Positions 1 through 8,387 of a stretch of DNA of 64,000 bases are shown here, piece by piece. Under the pieces are notes generated by a model. The model did not search any database. It was not told where the DNA came from and was given only the letters and a program-made list of their open reading frames with translations. Location of the stretch: positions 850,649 to 914,648 of the forward strand of contig NZ_BSQF01000001.1 of NCBI RefSeq assembly GCF_030268205.1, given 5' to 3'. Made by a program: the position numbers and the translations under genes. Source of the DNA: Allomuricauda sp. NBRC 101325. GTDB lineage: Bacteria; Bacteroidota; Bacteroidia; Flavobacteriales; Flavobacteriaceae. The stretch's first letter is position 1. The number at the start of each line of letters is the position of its first letter.

Positions 1-2
1 CC

Positions 3-194
3 CATTTCACTTTGGAAGAATGGAAGAAAACCTGGTTCAATAAAATTGGGGATAACGCTCTTTTTATCTCCGCATTGAACAAGGAAAACATGGACGATTT
101 TAGAAAGAAAGTCTATGATGCGGTTCGCGACATTCACGTTACACGATTCCCGTACAACAACTTTTTGTACCCAGAACACTTGGATGAATATTAA
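3..194 (+). CDS. hflX: GTPase HflX, C-terminal end (partial)
   Basis: Only the last 63 codons are inside the window; the frame is open to the left edge. The visible part contains the FISALNKEN stretch, which fits the G5 (SAL/SAK-type) nucleotide-specificity loop of a Ras-like GTPase. It is followed by an amphipathic helix and the ending FPYNNFLYPEHLDEY, an ending I associate with flavobacterial HflX. HflX is a ribosome-binding GTPase that helps split stalled or stressed 70S ribosomes. The catalytic P-loop lies outside the window, so the call rests on the tail and is moderately sure. A symmetrical terminator follows at about 413-443. Confidence 0.7.
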   Translation, partial: HFTLEEWKKTWFNKIGDNALFISALNKENMDDFRKKVYDAVRDIHVTRFPYNNFLYPEHLDEY

Positions 195-412
195 ATGGCA
201 TTGGACAAAGTGTTCTCATTTTCCGATAAGACGTTGCTCGGTTAAGTTTTTACCACATTATAAAGAAGGTTCACAACAAAAATTTAGGGAAAGACCATGA
301 ATGACATAGATTCACATTGTTTTTAAGTCGTTTAGTGTCAACCTCGATCTTACTGATCTTAACCTACTTTGTCCTTGGTCTTAAAAACAGTAGAAAATAT
401 TTTTCACCCCAC
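195..412. other. Intergenic gap after hflX
   Basis: This is a gap between hflX and its terminator. I see no open frame with coding character, no RNA gene and no strong repeat here. Confidence 0.5.
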
Positions 413-443
413 AAAAATGCCCTTCGATTGAAGGGCATTTTTT
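413..443. terminator. Bidirectional intrinsic terminator
   Basis: A perfect 13-bp stem (arms 413-425 and 430-442) closes on the four-base loop GATT. It has A-runs on one side and T-runs on the other. It sits between the convergent hflX (plus) and DUF3078 gene (minus), so it probably ends both transcripts. Confidence 0.85.
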
Positions 444-467
444 GTTATTGATATTTGATATAATTCT

Positions 468-1400
468 TTAAAACTTATAGCTCAACCCAAGGGTCCAATA
501 GGTTTGCAATTCATTGTCAATATTGTCGAATGTTGCATTTGGGTCTGGAGTTGGAGCATTGTTCAAAACATAGTTCAAAGTCTCTTGTTTGTTGCTTCTC
601 AAACCAAAATCAAAACCTACCCCGATCATCTTCCAAAGGGAATAGGAAAATGAGTTGGTCCATGTCCAGTTGCTGTAATCACTGCTCTTGTAGCTTTGGA
701 ACATGGAAAGGTTACTTTTAAAGCTGATATCTCCAAATTTCTTGGTATAATCCGCAACGATCTTGGCACCCATCGAAGATTCAAAAATGTCATCCCCACT
801 ACTGAACACAAAGTTGTAGTTCAAAGGATGGATTACCACAACCAAATCTGGAATAGGGGTCCAAGTACCCCCAACACCCAAATCGAGGTATCCAGGATCA
901 TTGAAGTTATCCAAAATAGTAGTTCTGTATTCCCCTAGAGCTGAAATCGCAAAGCTTTCGGTCAATTTCCAGCCATAAAGCGAGGAAATATTGAAAACAT
1001 CCGTGGTTGGTCTAAAGCTGTCATCATCATTTGGGTCATCCTTATCATCCAATTTTACCCAAGATAGGTGTAGATTTGCTGCGTTTCTCCAAAAGTATTT
1101 TTCCTCCTTTAGATTTGCATAGGCATTCACTGTAAAACCAATGTTCCCAGAGGAGTTGTTCGGAATTCCCTGTGAAAACCAATTGTTGAATTGGGAAAGA
1201 CTACCCCCAATGGTTCCAAAAGCCCCAATTTTCCAGCCGGGAAGTGCATCCAATTGGGCTTGTAAGGCATCTACCCTTTTTTGAATAGCGGCGATGGAAT
1301 CTTTCTTTGGTCCCATTTCAGCCTTGATTTCTTCTTCGGTCTGTGCCGAGGCAAAAGACCACACGAAAATGGCCAAAATGGCCAAAAGCAATTTTTTCAT
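468..1400 (-). CDS. DUF3078 domain outer-membrane protein
   Basis: The protein has 310 residues and begins with a clean Sec signal peptide (MKKLLLAILAIFVWSFASAQ). A short charged coiled segment follows (residues 21-55, KKDSIAAIQKRVDALQAQL), then alternating aromatic-rich strands to the terminal LSYKF. A terminal aromatic residue after beta strands is the usual mark of an outer-membrane beta-barrel. Sequence and length match the DUF3078 family, common in Bacteroidota and without an assigned reaction. A TATTTTTG box at 1426-1433 lies 26 bp upstream. It is a monocistronic unit facing hflX. The family call is fairly sure; function is unknown. Confidence 0.8.
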   Translation of the reverse strand: MKKLLLAILAIFVWSFASAQTEEEIKAEMGPKKDSIAAIQKRVDALQAQLDALPGWKIGAFGTIGGSLSQFNNWFSQGIPNNSSGNIGFTVNAYANLKEEKYFWRNAANLHLSWVKLDDKDDPNDDDSFRPTTDVFNISSLYGWKLTESFAISALGEYRTTILDNFNDPGYLDLGVGGTWTPIPDLVVVIHPLNYNFVFSSGDDIFESSMGAKIVADYTKKFGDISFKSNLSMFQSYKSSDYSNWTWTNSFSYSLWKMIGVGFDFGLRSNKQETLNYVLNNAPTPDPNATFDNIDNELQTYWTLGLSYKF

Positions 1401-1776
1401 AGTATGGAGTTTACTGTTTAGACCCCAAAAATAAGAAATGTCACTGTGATGTTGACATTGGGCTATTTTTTTGACCTCACACTAGTGGAGATTCGCCTAT
1501 TTTTTCTGGTAAGATTGATTCTTGGATTATTGGATAGCTTGATCATTGGATTATTTGTGTATGTTCGATGTCATTCTGAAAGAGCCCCGCGACTGAAGAA
1601 TCCCATTCCTTTGAAATAAATTAGATTTCTCACCTCTGTTCGAAATGACGATTTATTTGTTATCTACTTTTTGAAAACTTGCACATCCATCAACCCAAAA
1701 GGGGCATTCATCAATTGGCATACCATACATTCCGCTTTTTCTCCTTTCTTGATGCATAAACCAAATTTTACATATC
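1401..1776. other. Intergenic gap with a degraded repeat
   Basis: This gap between divergent genes holds the candidate promoter of the DUF3078 gene. At about 1570-1650 it also holds a degenerate GTCATTCTGA / GAAGAATC / CGAAATGAC element of the palindromic family found elsewhere in the window. I see no small gene I can support. Confidence 0.5.
1426..1433 (-). promoter_or_regulatory. Candidate -7 box for the DUF3078 gene
   Basis: Read on the minus strand this is TATTTTTG, matching the flavobacterial -7 consensus TAnnTTTG, 26 bp before the start codon. I do not see a convincing -33 TTG at the usual distance, so this is a partial match. Confidence 0.4.
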
Positions 1777-3321
1777 ATGAAAAGATTACTACTTAATGCA
1801 TTTTGCATTTTAACCGCTTGTCTTTTGATTGTTTCCTGTGGCAAGGATGAAGACCCAACACCTGTTGCAGCAGGCCCAAAAATAAGTGGCTTCAATCCAA
1901 CATCTGGACCCATAGGAACTGAAATCACGATCAAAGGAGATAATTTTGGGGCAACTTCGGCCGAGAATATTGTGAAAATCGGGTCAGCCACAGCAACCAT
2001 CAAAAGTGCTTCCACCACAGTTATTGTTGCTACTGTTCCAACCGGGGCAACTTCAGGTAAAGTAAGTGTAACCGTGGATGGTAAATCCGATGAGGGGGAT
2101 ACTTTTACGGTTACGGAAGAAACTGGAAAAGCAAGTATTACCCTGAACAAAAGCACCTTTGATCTGTTTAGCTTGGACAGCGAAACAATTACTGTCACGC
2201 TTACAGGAGATGTTAGCGCCCAAGATATTGTTTGGAGCTCGGATGATGAAAGTGTGGTAATTGTAGATGAAAACGGGATCATCACCGGTGTTTCCGAAGG
2301 GAGTGCACATGTAACTGCCTATATAAGCGAAGAGGTCAGTACCAATTGTATTGTTAACGTAAGCCCCAGTGTTTTTGCAGTTGGTTATGAGGAAATCAAT
2401 GGTATACCGGTTGCCAAAATCTGGAAAAATGGAGTTGCCACCAATTTAACCGATGGTTCTTCTTTTGGAGCTGCATCGTCTGTATATGTTGATGGAACTG
2501 ATATTTATTCATGCGGTATTGTAGACAATGGTCTACCTGCTGCTGTAGTTTGGAAAAATGGTGATATCCTATACGAACTGACCGATGGCAGCAAATATGC
2601 CAATGCGCAATCGATAAATATGTATAATGGTGATATTTATGTGATTGGCAATGAAGAGTTGGGAGTTGATAATATTTCAAACGCTACTATTTGGAAAAAT
2701 GGGGTTAGCTATGCTACCCTTACTGACGGTCTAAATGCAAATGAAAGATCGGCCGGTGAAGACATTTTTGTCAACGAAACGGGAATTTATGCGGTCGGAT
2801 ATGAAGAAAGTGACCTACAGGTAAATGGAACTCCTAAATTATGGGAGAACAGCACACAAATTAATTTAACAGATGAAGCTTTTGAAGGTCAAGCATATTC
2901 TGTAATTGCAGCAGGTTCAGATGTATTTGTAGCAGGTTATGAAGAAAATGATAATGGGATTTGGACGGCTAAATATTGGAAAAATGAAGAGGTTACAATT
3001 TTATCAGACGGAATAAATAGTGCTGAGGCACGATCAATTTTTGTTGTAGGTGAAGATATATATGTAGCCGGCAGCTATTACGATGGACAAGGTGAATTGC
3101 AACAAGCAGTTGTGTGGAAAAATGGTATTCCAACGAATCAAGGTGACATTGGTTCTGGCGCTTCTTCCCTATTTGTTGATGGCGGAGATGTTTATGTAGG
3201 TGGTTTAATTTCTGAAGGGGAAATGTCAAGAGCCACAATCTGGAAAAATGGAGAAACTATGAACCTAGAACTAACAGAAGGTGCTGGTAGTTCAGTGGTT
3301 TTCTCAATTTTTATAAAATAA
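1777..3321 (+). CDS. IPT/TIG and Ig-like lipoprotein with seven WKNG repeats
   Basis: A 514-residue lipoprotein: the signal peptide ends in the lipobox LIVSCGKDED. Residues about 33-115 form an IPT/TIG domain (GFNPTSGPIGTEITIKG), and about 117-195 a BIG2-type bacterial Ig-like fold (GIITGVSEGSAHVTA). The rest, about 195-514, is seven repeats of some 45-50 residues. Each has a W-K/E-N motif followed by a T-L-T/S-D-G stretch and a DIYxxG strand. Seven such units suggest a seven-bladed beta-propeller on the cell surface; that fold is inferred. It is a lone gene with a terminator just after it. The ligand is unknown. The repeat count was made by eye. Confidence 0.75.
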   Translation: MKRLLLNAFCILTACLLIVSCGKDEDPTPVAAGPKISGFNPTSGPIGTEITIKGDNFGATSAENIVKIGSATATIKSASTTVIVATVPTGATSGKVSVTVDGKSDEGDTFTVTEETGKASITLNKSTFDLFSLDSETITVTLTGDVSAQDIVWSSDDESVVIVDENGIITGVSEGSAHVTAYISEEVSTNCIVNVSPSVFAVGYEEINGIPVAKIWKNGVATNLTDGSSFGAASSVYVDGTDIYSCGIVDNGLPAAVVWKNGDILYELTDGSKYANAQSINMYNGDIYVIGNEELGVDNISNATIWKNGVSYATLTDGLNANERSAGEDIFVNETGIYAVGYEESDLQVNGTPKLWENSTQINLTDEAFEGQAYSVIAAGSDVFVAGYEENDNGIWTAKYWKNEEVTILSDGINSAEARSIFVVGEDIYVAGSYYDGQGELQQAVVWKNGIPTNQGDIGSGASSLFVDGGDVYVGGLISEGEMSRATIWKNGETMNLELTEGAGSSVVFSIFIK

Positions 3322-3343
3322 AAGAGTAAAATCTTCTAAAACA

Positions 3344-3378
3344 AAAAGCCCCGATTTTAAAAATCGGGGCTTTTCTTA
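3344..3378. terminator. Bidirectional intrinsic terminator
   Basis: An AAAAGCCCCGATTTT arm (3344-3358) pairs with AAAATCGGGGCTTTT (3360-3374), with A-rich and T-rich flanks. It separates the plus-strand WKNG-repeat lipoprotein from the minus-strand DUF2480 gene and can serve both. Confidence 0.85.
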
Positions 3379-3380
3379 TA

Positions 3381-3884
3381 TTATTTCTTTTTGAAAATAG
3401 GCACCGAAGAGCAGGCCTCGCCGTACATTACACTTTTAGCCACTTGTTGAATTTTCGCCACCGCCATAATGTAAGCGTTTTCAGGAACAGGCTTGTTGGA
3501 ACACCCTTTTATGATCACGGGTTTATCTGCAAAATCGGTAACGTCCAATTGTTCCAGAATAGTTTGGTATAAAGAGGTTTCCAAGGCATCTAAATCCCCA
3601 ACCACCACTTTTTTGGCAAAAGGCACCAATCTTGAGGATGTCAACATATAGGCCCAACCCGGAATAATCGCATCAGAAGAACAATATAGGGCCACGAAAC
3701 AATCTTGGTACGCAGACCAATCCTCGGCTTCTATATGGGCCCTAAACTCCTTTTCACGCAAGATAAAACCCTCGTACAGCCAATCTTTGATGTCCAACAC
3801 CTTTCGCTCTCCTTTTGGATAATAATCCTCTAGGTCGAAGGTCATCAATTTGCTTTGCGCTACTCTGTTTATGATTTCACTCAT
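3381..3884 (-). CDS. DUF2480 family protein at the end of the suf operon
   Basis: A soluble 167-residue protein that I match to DUF2480, a Bacteroidota family without a known reaction. It has no signal peptide or membrane segment. Visible cysteines lie in short motifs: ALYCSSDAIIPGWAY (near residue 68), IIKGCSNKPVPENAY (near 127) and GEACSSVPIFKKK at the tail. It is the last gene on the minus strand after DUF59/SufT, 67 bp away, so it is probably cotranscribed with the suf genes. That position, plus the cysteines, makes a role in iron-sulfur assembly or delivery plausible but only as inference. Confidence 0.75.
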   Translation of the reverse strand: MSEIINRVAQSKLMTFDLEDYYPKGERKVLDIKDWLYEGFILREKEFRAHIEAEDWSAYQDCFVALYCSSDAIIPGWAYMLTSSRLVPFAKKVVVGDLDALETSLYQTILEQLDVTDFADKPVIIKGCSNKPVPENAYIMAVAKIQQVAKSVMYGEACSSVPIFKKK

Positions 3885-3886
3885 TA

Positions 3887-3914
3887 GATTTGAGTATTGA
3901 GATTTGAGTATTGA
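3887..3914. repeat. 14-bp tandem repeat, two copies
   Basis: GATTTGAGTATTGA occurs twice in direct succession (3887-3900 and 3901-3914) in the 67-bp gap between DUF59/SufT and DUF2480. A diverged inverted trace (CTCAATACTGAATTC) follows. Similar text occurs at about 7481-7540, so this looks like a low-complexity intergenic family. Confidence 0.7.
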
Positions 3915-3951
3915 GATTTCTAACTACTCAATACTGAATTCTAATATCTAA

Positions 3952-4281
3952 TTAAAGAAGTCCCAACTCCAATTTAGCCTCTTCGCTCATTAATTCTTGG
4001 GTCCAAGGAGGATCAAAGGTGATTTCCACTTCAACATCTTTGATCATGTCAATGGATTTTACCTTTTCTTCGACTTCTACTGGCAAAGTTTCGGCAACTG
4101 GGCAGTTTGGAGAGGTTAGGGTCATCAATATTTTGACTTCATTTTCCTCGTTTACAAACACATCGTAAATCAATCCCAATTCGTAAATATCCACTGGGAT
4201 TTCTGGATCGTAAATGGTCTTTAAAACCTTTACTATCTTCTCGCCCAGTTCTTGTGTATCTATGGTAATTTCTTCGCTCAT
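3952..4281 (-). CDS. sufT: SUF-associated DUF59/MIP18 family protein (SufT-like)
   Basis: A 109-residue DUF59 (MIP18) protein. The family signature is visible as DPEIPVDIYELGLIYDV (residues 25-41), and the conserved cysteine is Cys60 in TLTSPNCPVAE. The C-terminal FDPPWTQELMSEEAK is also typical. Family members help mature iron-sulfur proteins, either as SufT in bacteria or as Cia2/MIP18 in eukaryotes. The gene lies between sufE and DUF2480 in the suf cluster, which supports this role. The call to family is firm; the symbol follows the bacterial usage. Confidence 0.85.
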   Translation of the reverse strand: MSEEITIDTQELGEKIVKVLKTIYDPEIPVDIYELGLIYDVFVNEENEVKILMTLTSPNCPVAETLPVEVEEKVKSIDMIKDVEVEITFDPPWTQELMSEEAKLELGLL

Positions 4282-4334
4282 CGTTTGTTTTTTAATCTAG
4301 GTTTTTCCGAATTTAAACCTAAAAACCTCAATTT

Positions 4335-4408
4335 GTCAGGTCGAGCGCAGTCGAGACCCATTTTAGCTTATAATTTATATTGCCCTCTCGACTGCGCTCG
4401 AGGTGACA
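4335..4408. repeat. Inverted-repeat element, 16-bp arms (copy 1)
   Basis: TCGAGCGCAGTCGAGA (4341-4356) and its exact complement TCTCGACTGCGCTCGA (4386-4401) are separated by 29 bases and framed by GTCA and GTGAC. The same arms recur at 25376-25447. In RNA it would form one long hairpin between sufE and the DUF59 gene. Confidence 0.85.
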
Positions 4409-4411
4409 ATC

Positions 4412-4837
4412 TTATTTTAACTGAGTTTGATAGGCCACGGCATACAATTTCAATTGTTTGATCATACTTACCAGGCCATTTGCCCTCGTTGGTGACAAAT
4501 GCTCCTTTAAGCCAATTTCATCAATAAACTCGGTATCCGCATCAATGATGTCCTGTGGTTTTTGGTTACTGAATGCCCTTATCAATATGGCAATGATTCC
4601 TTTGGTAATGATCGCATCACTATCCGCGGTAAAAATCAATTTATCATCATCCAATTCAGCATGTACCCAAACCTTACTCTGACATCCTTTAATAAGGTTG
4701 TCGTCGGTTTTGTATTGGTCGTCTATCAAAGGAAGGGATTTTCCGAGCTCGATCATGTATTCGTACCGTTGCATCCAATCGTCGAACATGGAAAACTCGT
4801 CAATAATCTCTTCTTGTATATCTTTTATGCTAGCCAT
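4412..4837 (-). CDS. sufE: SufE sulfur acceptor
   Basis: A 141-residue SufE-family protein. SufE takes the persulfide from SufS and passes it to the SufBCD scaffold. The acceptor Cys52 is in the conserved NLIKGCQSKVWV, and the family opening (IIDEFSMFDDWMQRYEY, residues 11-27) and GIIAILIRAFS segment are present. It lies 73 bp downstream of sufS on the same strand and belongs to the suf operon. Length is normal for the family. Confidence 0.93.
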   Translation of the reverse strand: MASIKDIQEEIIDEFSMFDDWMQRYEYMIELGKSLPLIDDQYKTDDNLIKGCQSKVWVHAELDDDKLIFTADSDAIITKGIIAILIRAFSNQKPQDIIDADTEFIDEIGLKEHLSPTRANGLVSMIKQLKLYAVAYQTQLK

Positions 4838-4910
4838 TCGTCAGTTTTATTCAAATGTACAACTCGGAATGTTGCGATTCAAGTCTTTAAGATAAAGATA
4901 ACGGCTAGTG

Positions 4911-6137
4911 CTACACAAGCATGTTTTTGGCCCTCTTTACCCCAGCTACCAAAATATCTACTTCTTCTTTGGTGTTATAAAAGCTAAAACTGGCCCTAAC
5001 CGTTCCCGGGATTTTATAAAAATCCATGATGGGTTGTGCACAATGATGCCCTGTTCGGACGGCAATGCCCAGTTTGTCCAAAATGGTGCCAATATCGTAA
5101 GGGTGAATCCCATCTATATTGAATGAAATCACAGAAGTTTTATGTTTGGCCGTTCCGTAAATTCGTAACCCCTCAATGGAAAGCAATTGTTCGGTCGCGT
5201 ATTGCATCAACTCATCTTCGTATTGTGCGATGGCATCAAATCCGATGCTGTTCATGTAATCCAAGGCCGCTCCAAAAGCAATTCCACCACAAATGTTAGG
5301 GGTGCCTGCTTCAAACTTATGGGGCAAATCGGCATAGGTAGTCTTTTCGAAAGTCACCTCTGCGATCATTTCACCACCACCTTGGTACGGAGGCAATTTT
5401 TTTAGCCATTCCTCTTTTCCATACAACATTCCCACACCGGTTGGGCCACACATTTTGTGGGCAGATACCGTATAAAAATCCACATCCAAAGCTTGCAAAT
5501 CGGGTTTGATATGGGCTGCTGCCTGAGCCCCGTCAATCAAAACCGCTGCACCAACTTTATGGGCTGCTTCAATTATTTCTTCAATAGGATTTACCGTACC
5601 CAACGCATTTGAAACGTGGTTGCAGAACACTAATTTGGTCTTATCCGAAAGCAAATCGTGATAGGCGTCCATCAACAATTCACCCTCCTGATTCATAGGA
5701 ATCACTTTTAGAATAGCACCCGTTCTTTCGCACAGCATTTGCCAAGGTACAATGTTGGAATGGTGCTCCATGGCCGAAACTACAATCTCATCCCCTTTCT
5801 TTAAAAAGGAAGTAAATCCTGTGGCCACCAAATTGATTCCATGGGTAGTTCCTGAAGTAAAAATTACCTCATAGGAATGGGTAATATTAAAGTGGTTTTG
5901 GATTTTTTGGCGCGCTATTTCATAAGCATCCGTTGCTTCTTGTGAAAGCGTATGCACTCCCCGATGGATATTCGCATTGTACCCATGATAGTAATCCACA
6001 ATAGTGTTTACTACCTGATCTGGCGTTTGTGAAGTGGCCGCATTATCCAAATACACCAAAGGTTGCCCATTGACCTGTCTTTGGAGAATGGGAAAATCCT
6101 TTCGAATGGCCTGAATGTCCAATGAGGTTTCCATCAT
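4911..6137 (-). CDS. sufS: Cysteine desulfurase SufS
   Basis: A 408-residue group II cysteine desulfurase. It removes sulfur from cysteine using pyridoxal phosphate and holds it as a persulfide for SufE. The PLP lysine is Lys228 in VSAHKMCGPTG. The catalytic cysteine is Cys366 in VRTGHHCAQPIMDF, the short-loop form typical of SufS. Other family marks are YLDNAATSQTP near the start and MEHHSNIVPW. Two start codons follow each other (MMETS); either is possible. sufD ends 18 bp upstream, so the two are surely cotranscribed. Confidence 0.96.
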   Translation of the reverse strand: MMETSLDIQAIRKDFPILQRQVNGQPLVYLDNAATSQTPDQVVNTIVDYYHGYNANIHRGVHTLSQEATDAYEIARQKIQNHFNITHSYEVIFTSGTTHGINLVATGFTSFLKKGDEIVVSAMEHHSNIVPWQMLCERTGAILKVIPMNQEGELLMDAYHDLLSDKTKLVFCNHVSNALGTVNPIEEIIEAAHKVGAAVLIDGAQAAAHIKPDLQALDVDFYTVSAHKMCGPTGVGMLYGKEEWLKKLPPYQGGGEMIAEVTFEKTTYADLPHKFEAGTPNICGGIAFGAALDYMNSIGFDAIAQYEDELMQYATEQLLSIEGLRIYGTAKHKTSVISFNIDGIHPYDIGTILDKLGIAVRTGHHCAQPIMDFYKIPGTVRASFSFYNTKEEVDILVAGVKRAKNMLV

Positions 6138-6155
6138 GTTTAAAATAGTTCTTGA

Positions 6156-7472
6156 TTAAAGGTCGAAACCTACGCGAACACCCAATTTATTGGCGATGAT
6201 CTTGTTGATTCTGGCTTTAAGCTCTGGAATGCGAACACTTTCCAAAACGTTGTTGGCAAAAGCGTACATCAACAAGGCCTTAGCTTCCTTTTGTGGGATA
6301 CCTCTTGATCTTAGGTAGAAAAGTGCATCTTCATCCAACTGGCCAATGGTACAACCGTGTGAACATTTTACGTCATCCGCAAAAATCTCCAACTGTGGTT
6401 TTGAATTGATGGTCGCCTTATCGCTCAACAAAATATTGTTGTTCTGCTGGAAAGCATCAGTTTTTTGGGCAATCTTGTCCACAATGATCTTACCATTGAA
6501 AACCCCTGTTGAACTGTCACCAAAAATACCTTTGTAATCTTGATGGCTCTCACAATTGGGTTGGGCATGGTGCACCAATGTATGGTGATCAACATGTTGT
6601 TTGTCGCCCAAAATAGTTACTCCTTTTAAGGTAGAATCGATATGTTCCCCGTTCTGGTAAAAGTTCAGGTTGTTTCTGATCAATTTACCACCAAAAGAGA
6701 AGGTATGTACGCGAACTACGCTGTTGTCTTTTTGGGAAATATAGGTATTGTCCACCAAGGAAGCCGTTGAAGCATCGTTTTGCACTTTATAGTAATCCAC
6801 GATGGCATCCTTACCTGCAAAAATTTCCGTTACGGAATTGGTGAACACCTCGTTATCTGTCAAACTTTGGTGACGCTCTATAATTTGAACCTCTGCATTG
6901 TCTTCTGCTACCACCAAATTTCTAGGTTGCAACATCAATGCTGCCTCATTGCCCGTTGCCAAATGCAAGATTTGGATGGGTTTTTTAGGCATTTTGTTCT
7001 TTGGAATGTAGATATAAGCACCCTCTTTGCTAAAAGCGGTATTCAAAGAGGTCAAAGACTCATCTTTTGAAGCCGCTTTGTTGAAATACACCTCAATCAC
7101 TTGACGGAACATGGGTTTGCTGAAAGCAGAGCTCATCAAACAAACATCCACACCATCATGAGTGGTTTCCGAAAGGTAAGAGCTGTACACTCCATCCACG
7201 AAAACTATTTTATAAGTATCTATCTCATGAAGAAAATACTTCTTGATATCCTTGTATTCCAAAGCGGTTTCCTTCTTTGGGAAAATGCTGAAATCAACCT
7301 TTTGAATGCTGTTTAGGGATGTATATTTCCAAGCTTCCTCTTTTTTGGATGGAAAGCCCTTTTCCTCGAAATTCTTAATGGCAGCCGATCGCACTTCATG
7401 TACTGGATTATCTAAATCCAAGCCATCTTCAAATGCCAAAAAGGATGAGACTAATTTTTCCTTTAAATCCAT
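6156..7472 (-). CDS. sufD: SUF scaffold subunit SufD
   Basis: A 438-residue SufD protein, the partner of SufB in the SufBC2D scaffold. The core is the SufBD beta-helix. The conserved C-terminal part reads DDVKCSHGCTIGQLDE and ALFYLRSRGIPQKEA, which are family hallmarks, with the interface histidine in CSHGCT. The N-terminal region contains EEAWKYTSL, usual for SufD. It lies between sufC and sufS with 76 and 18 bp gaps. The longer gap holds AT-rich low-complexity text (CAGTTTTCAGTC and similar). Confidence 0.95.
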   Translation of the reverse strand: MDLKEKLVSSFLAFEDGLDLDNPVHEVRSAAIKNFEEKGFPSKKEEAWKYTSLNSIQKVDFSIFPKKETALEYKDIKKYFLHEIDTYKIVFVDGVYSSYLSETTHDGVDVCLMSSAFSKPMFRQVIEVYFNKAASKDESLTSLNTAFSKEGAYIYIPKNKMPKKPIQILHLATGNEAALMLQPRNLVVAEDNAEVQIIERHQSLTDNEVFTNSVTEIFAGKDAIVDYYKVQNDASTASLVDNTYISQKDNSVVRVHTFSFGGKLIRNNLNFYQNGEHIDSTLKGVTILGDKQHVDHHTLVHHAQPNCESHQDYKGIFGDSSTGVFNGKIIVDKIAQKTDAFQQNNNILLSDKATINSKPQLEIFADDVKCSHGCTIGQLDEDALFYLRSRGIPQKEAKALLMYAFANNVLESVRIPELKARINKIIANKLGVRVGFDL

Positions 7473-7548
7473 ATTATTTTCAGTTTTCAGTCGTCAGTTT
7501 TCAGTGTTAAGTTATCTGAATTCTGGCATCTGAAGTCTTACATCTGTT

Positions 7549-8298
7549 TTATACCGTAGCTTCCTTTAACCAATCGTAACCTTTCTCTTCCAACTCCAAA
7601 GCCAATTCCTTGGTGCCCGATTTTACAATTTTACCATTGTACAATACATGCACATAATCTGGCACGATGTATTCCAACAATCTTTGGTAGTGGGTAATTA
7701 CCACGATGGCGTTATCCTTGTTTCGCAACTTGTTCACACCATTGGCCACAATTCTAAGGGCATCGATATCCAAACCTGAATCGGTTTCATCCAAAATGGC
7801 CAATTTGGGTTCCATCATCGCCATTTGGAAAATCTCGTTACGCTTTTTCTCGCCTCCTGAAAATCCTTCGTTTAAGGAACGGGACAAAAACTTACGGTCC
7901 ATTTCCAACAATTCGGATTTTTCACGAATCATCTTCAACATTTCGTTGGCTGGCATATCTTCCAAACCTCTCGCTTTTCTGGATTCGTTGATGGCCGTTT
8001 TTACAAAATTGGTCACCGAAACACCAGGAATCTCAACAGGGTACTGGAAAGAAAGGAAAATTCCTTTGTGCGCTCTTTCTTCTGGAGAAAGCTCTTCCAA
8101 GTCTTCACCTTCCAAAACGATGCTTCCTTCTTCTACTTCAAATTCTTCTTTTCCTGCAATTACGGAAGCCAAGGTACTTTTACCTGAACCATTGGGGCCC
8201 ATAATGGCGTGCACTTCTCCTGCATTCACCTTTAGGTCGATTCCTTTAAGGATTTCTTTATCGTCTATATTGGCGTGTAAGTTCTTTATTTCTAACAT
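7549..8298 (-). CDS. sufC: SUF ATPase SufC
   Basis: A 249-residue ABC-type ATPase that drives conformational change of the SufBCD scaffold in the cytoplasm. Walker A is GPNGSGKST (residues 34-42), the signature is NEGFSGGEKKRNEI, and Walker B is LAILDETDSGLD followed by the H-loop VITHYQRLL. The Asp-Ser-Gly-Leu-Asp D-loop is the usual SufC form. It sits between sufB and sufD. The length is normal. Confidence 0.97.
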   Translation of the reverse strand: MLEIKNLHANIDDKEILKGIDLKVNAGEVHAIMGPNGSGKSTLASVIAGKEEFEVEEGSIVLEGEDLEELSPEERAHKGIFLSFQYPVEIPGVSVTNFVKTAINESRKARGLEDMPANEMLKMIREKSELLEMDRKFLSRSLNEGFSGGEKKRNEIFQMAMMEPKLAILDETDSGLDIDALRIVANGVNKLRNKDNAIVVITHYQRLLEYIVPDYVHVLYNGKIVKSGTKELALELEEKGYDWLKEATV

Positions 8299-8387
8299 GC
8301 TTGTAAAATTGTGTTCCTTTTTTAATAATTATGATTTCGACATAGCTCGATTACCAAATTAAATTGGATAACTTCGACTACGCTCAG

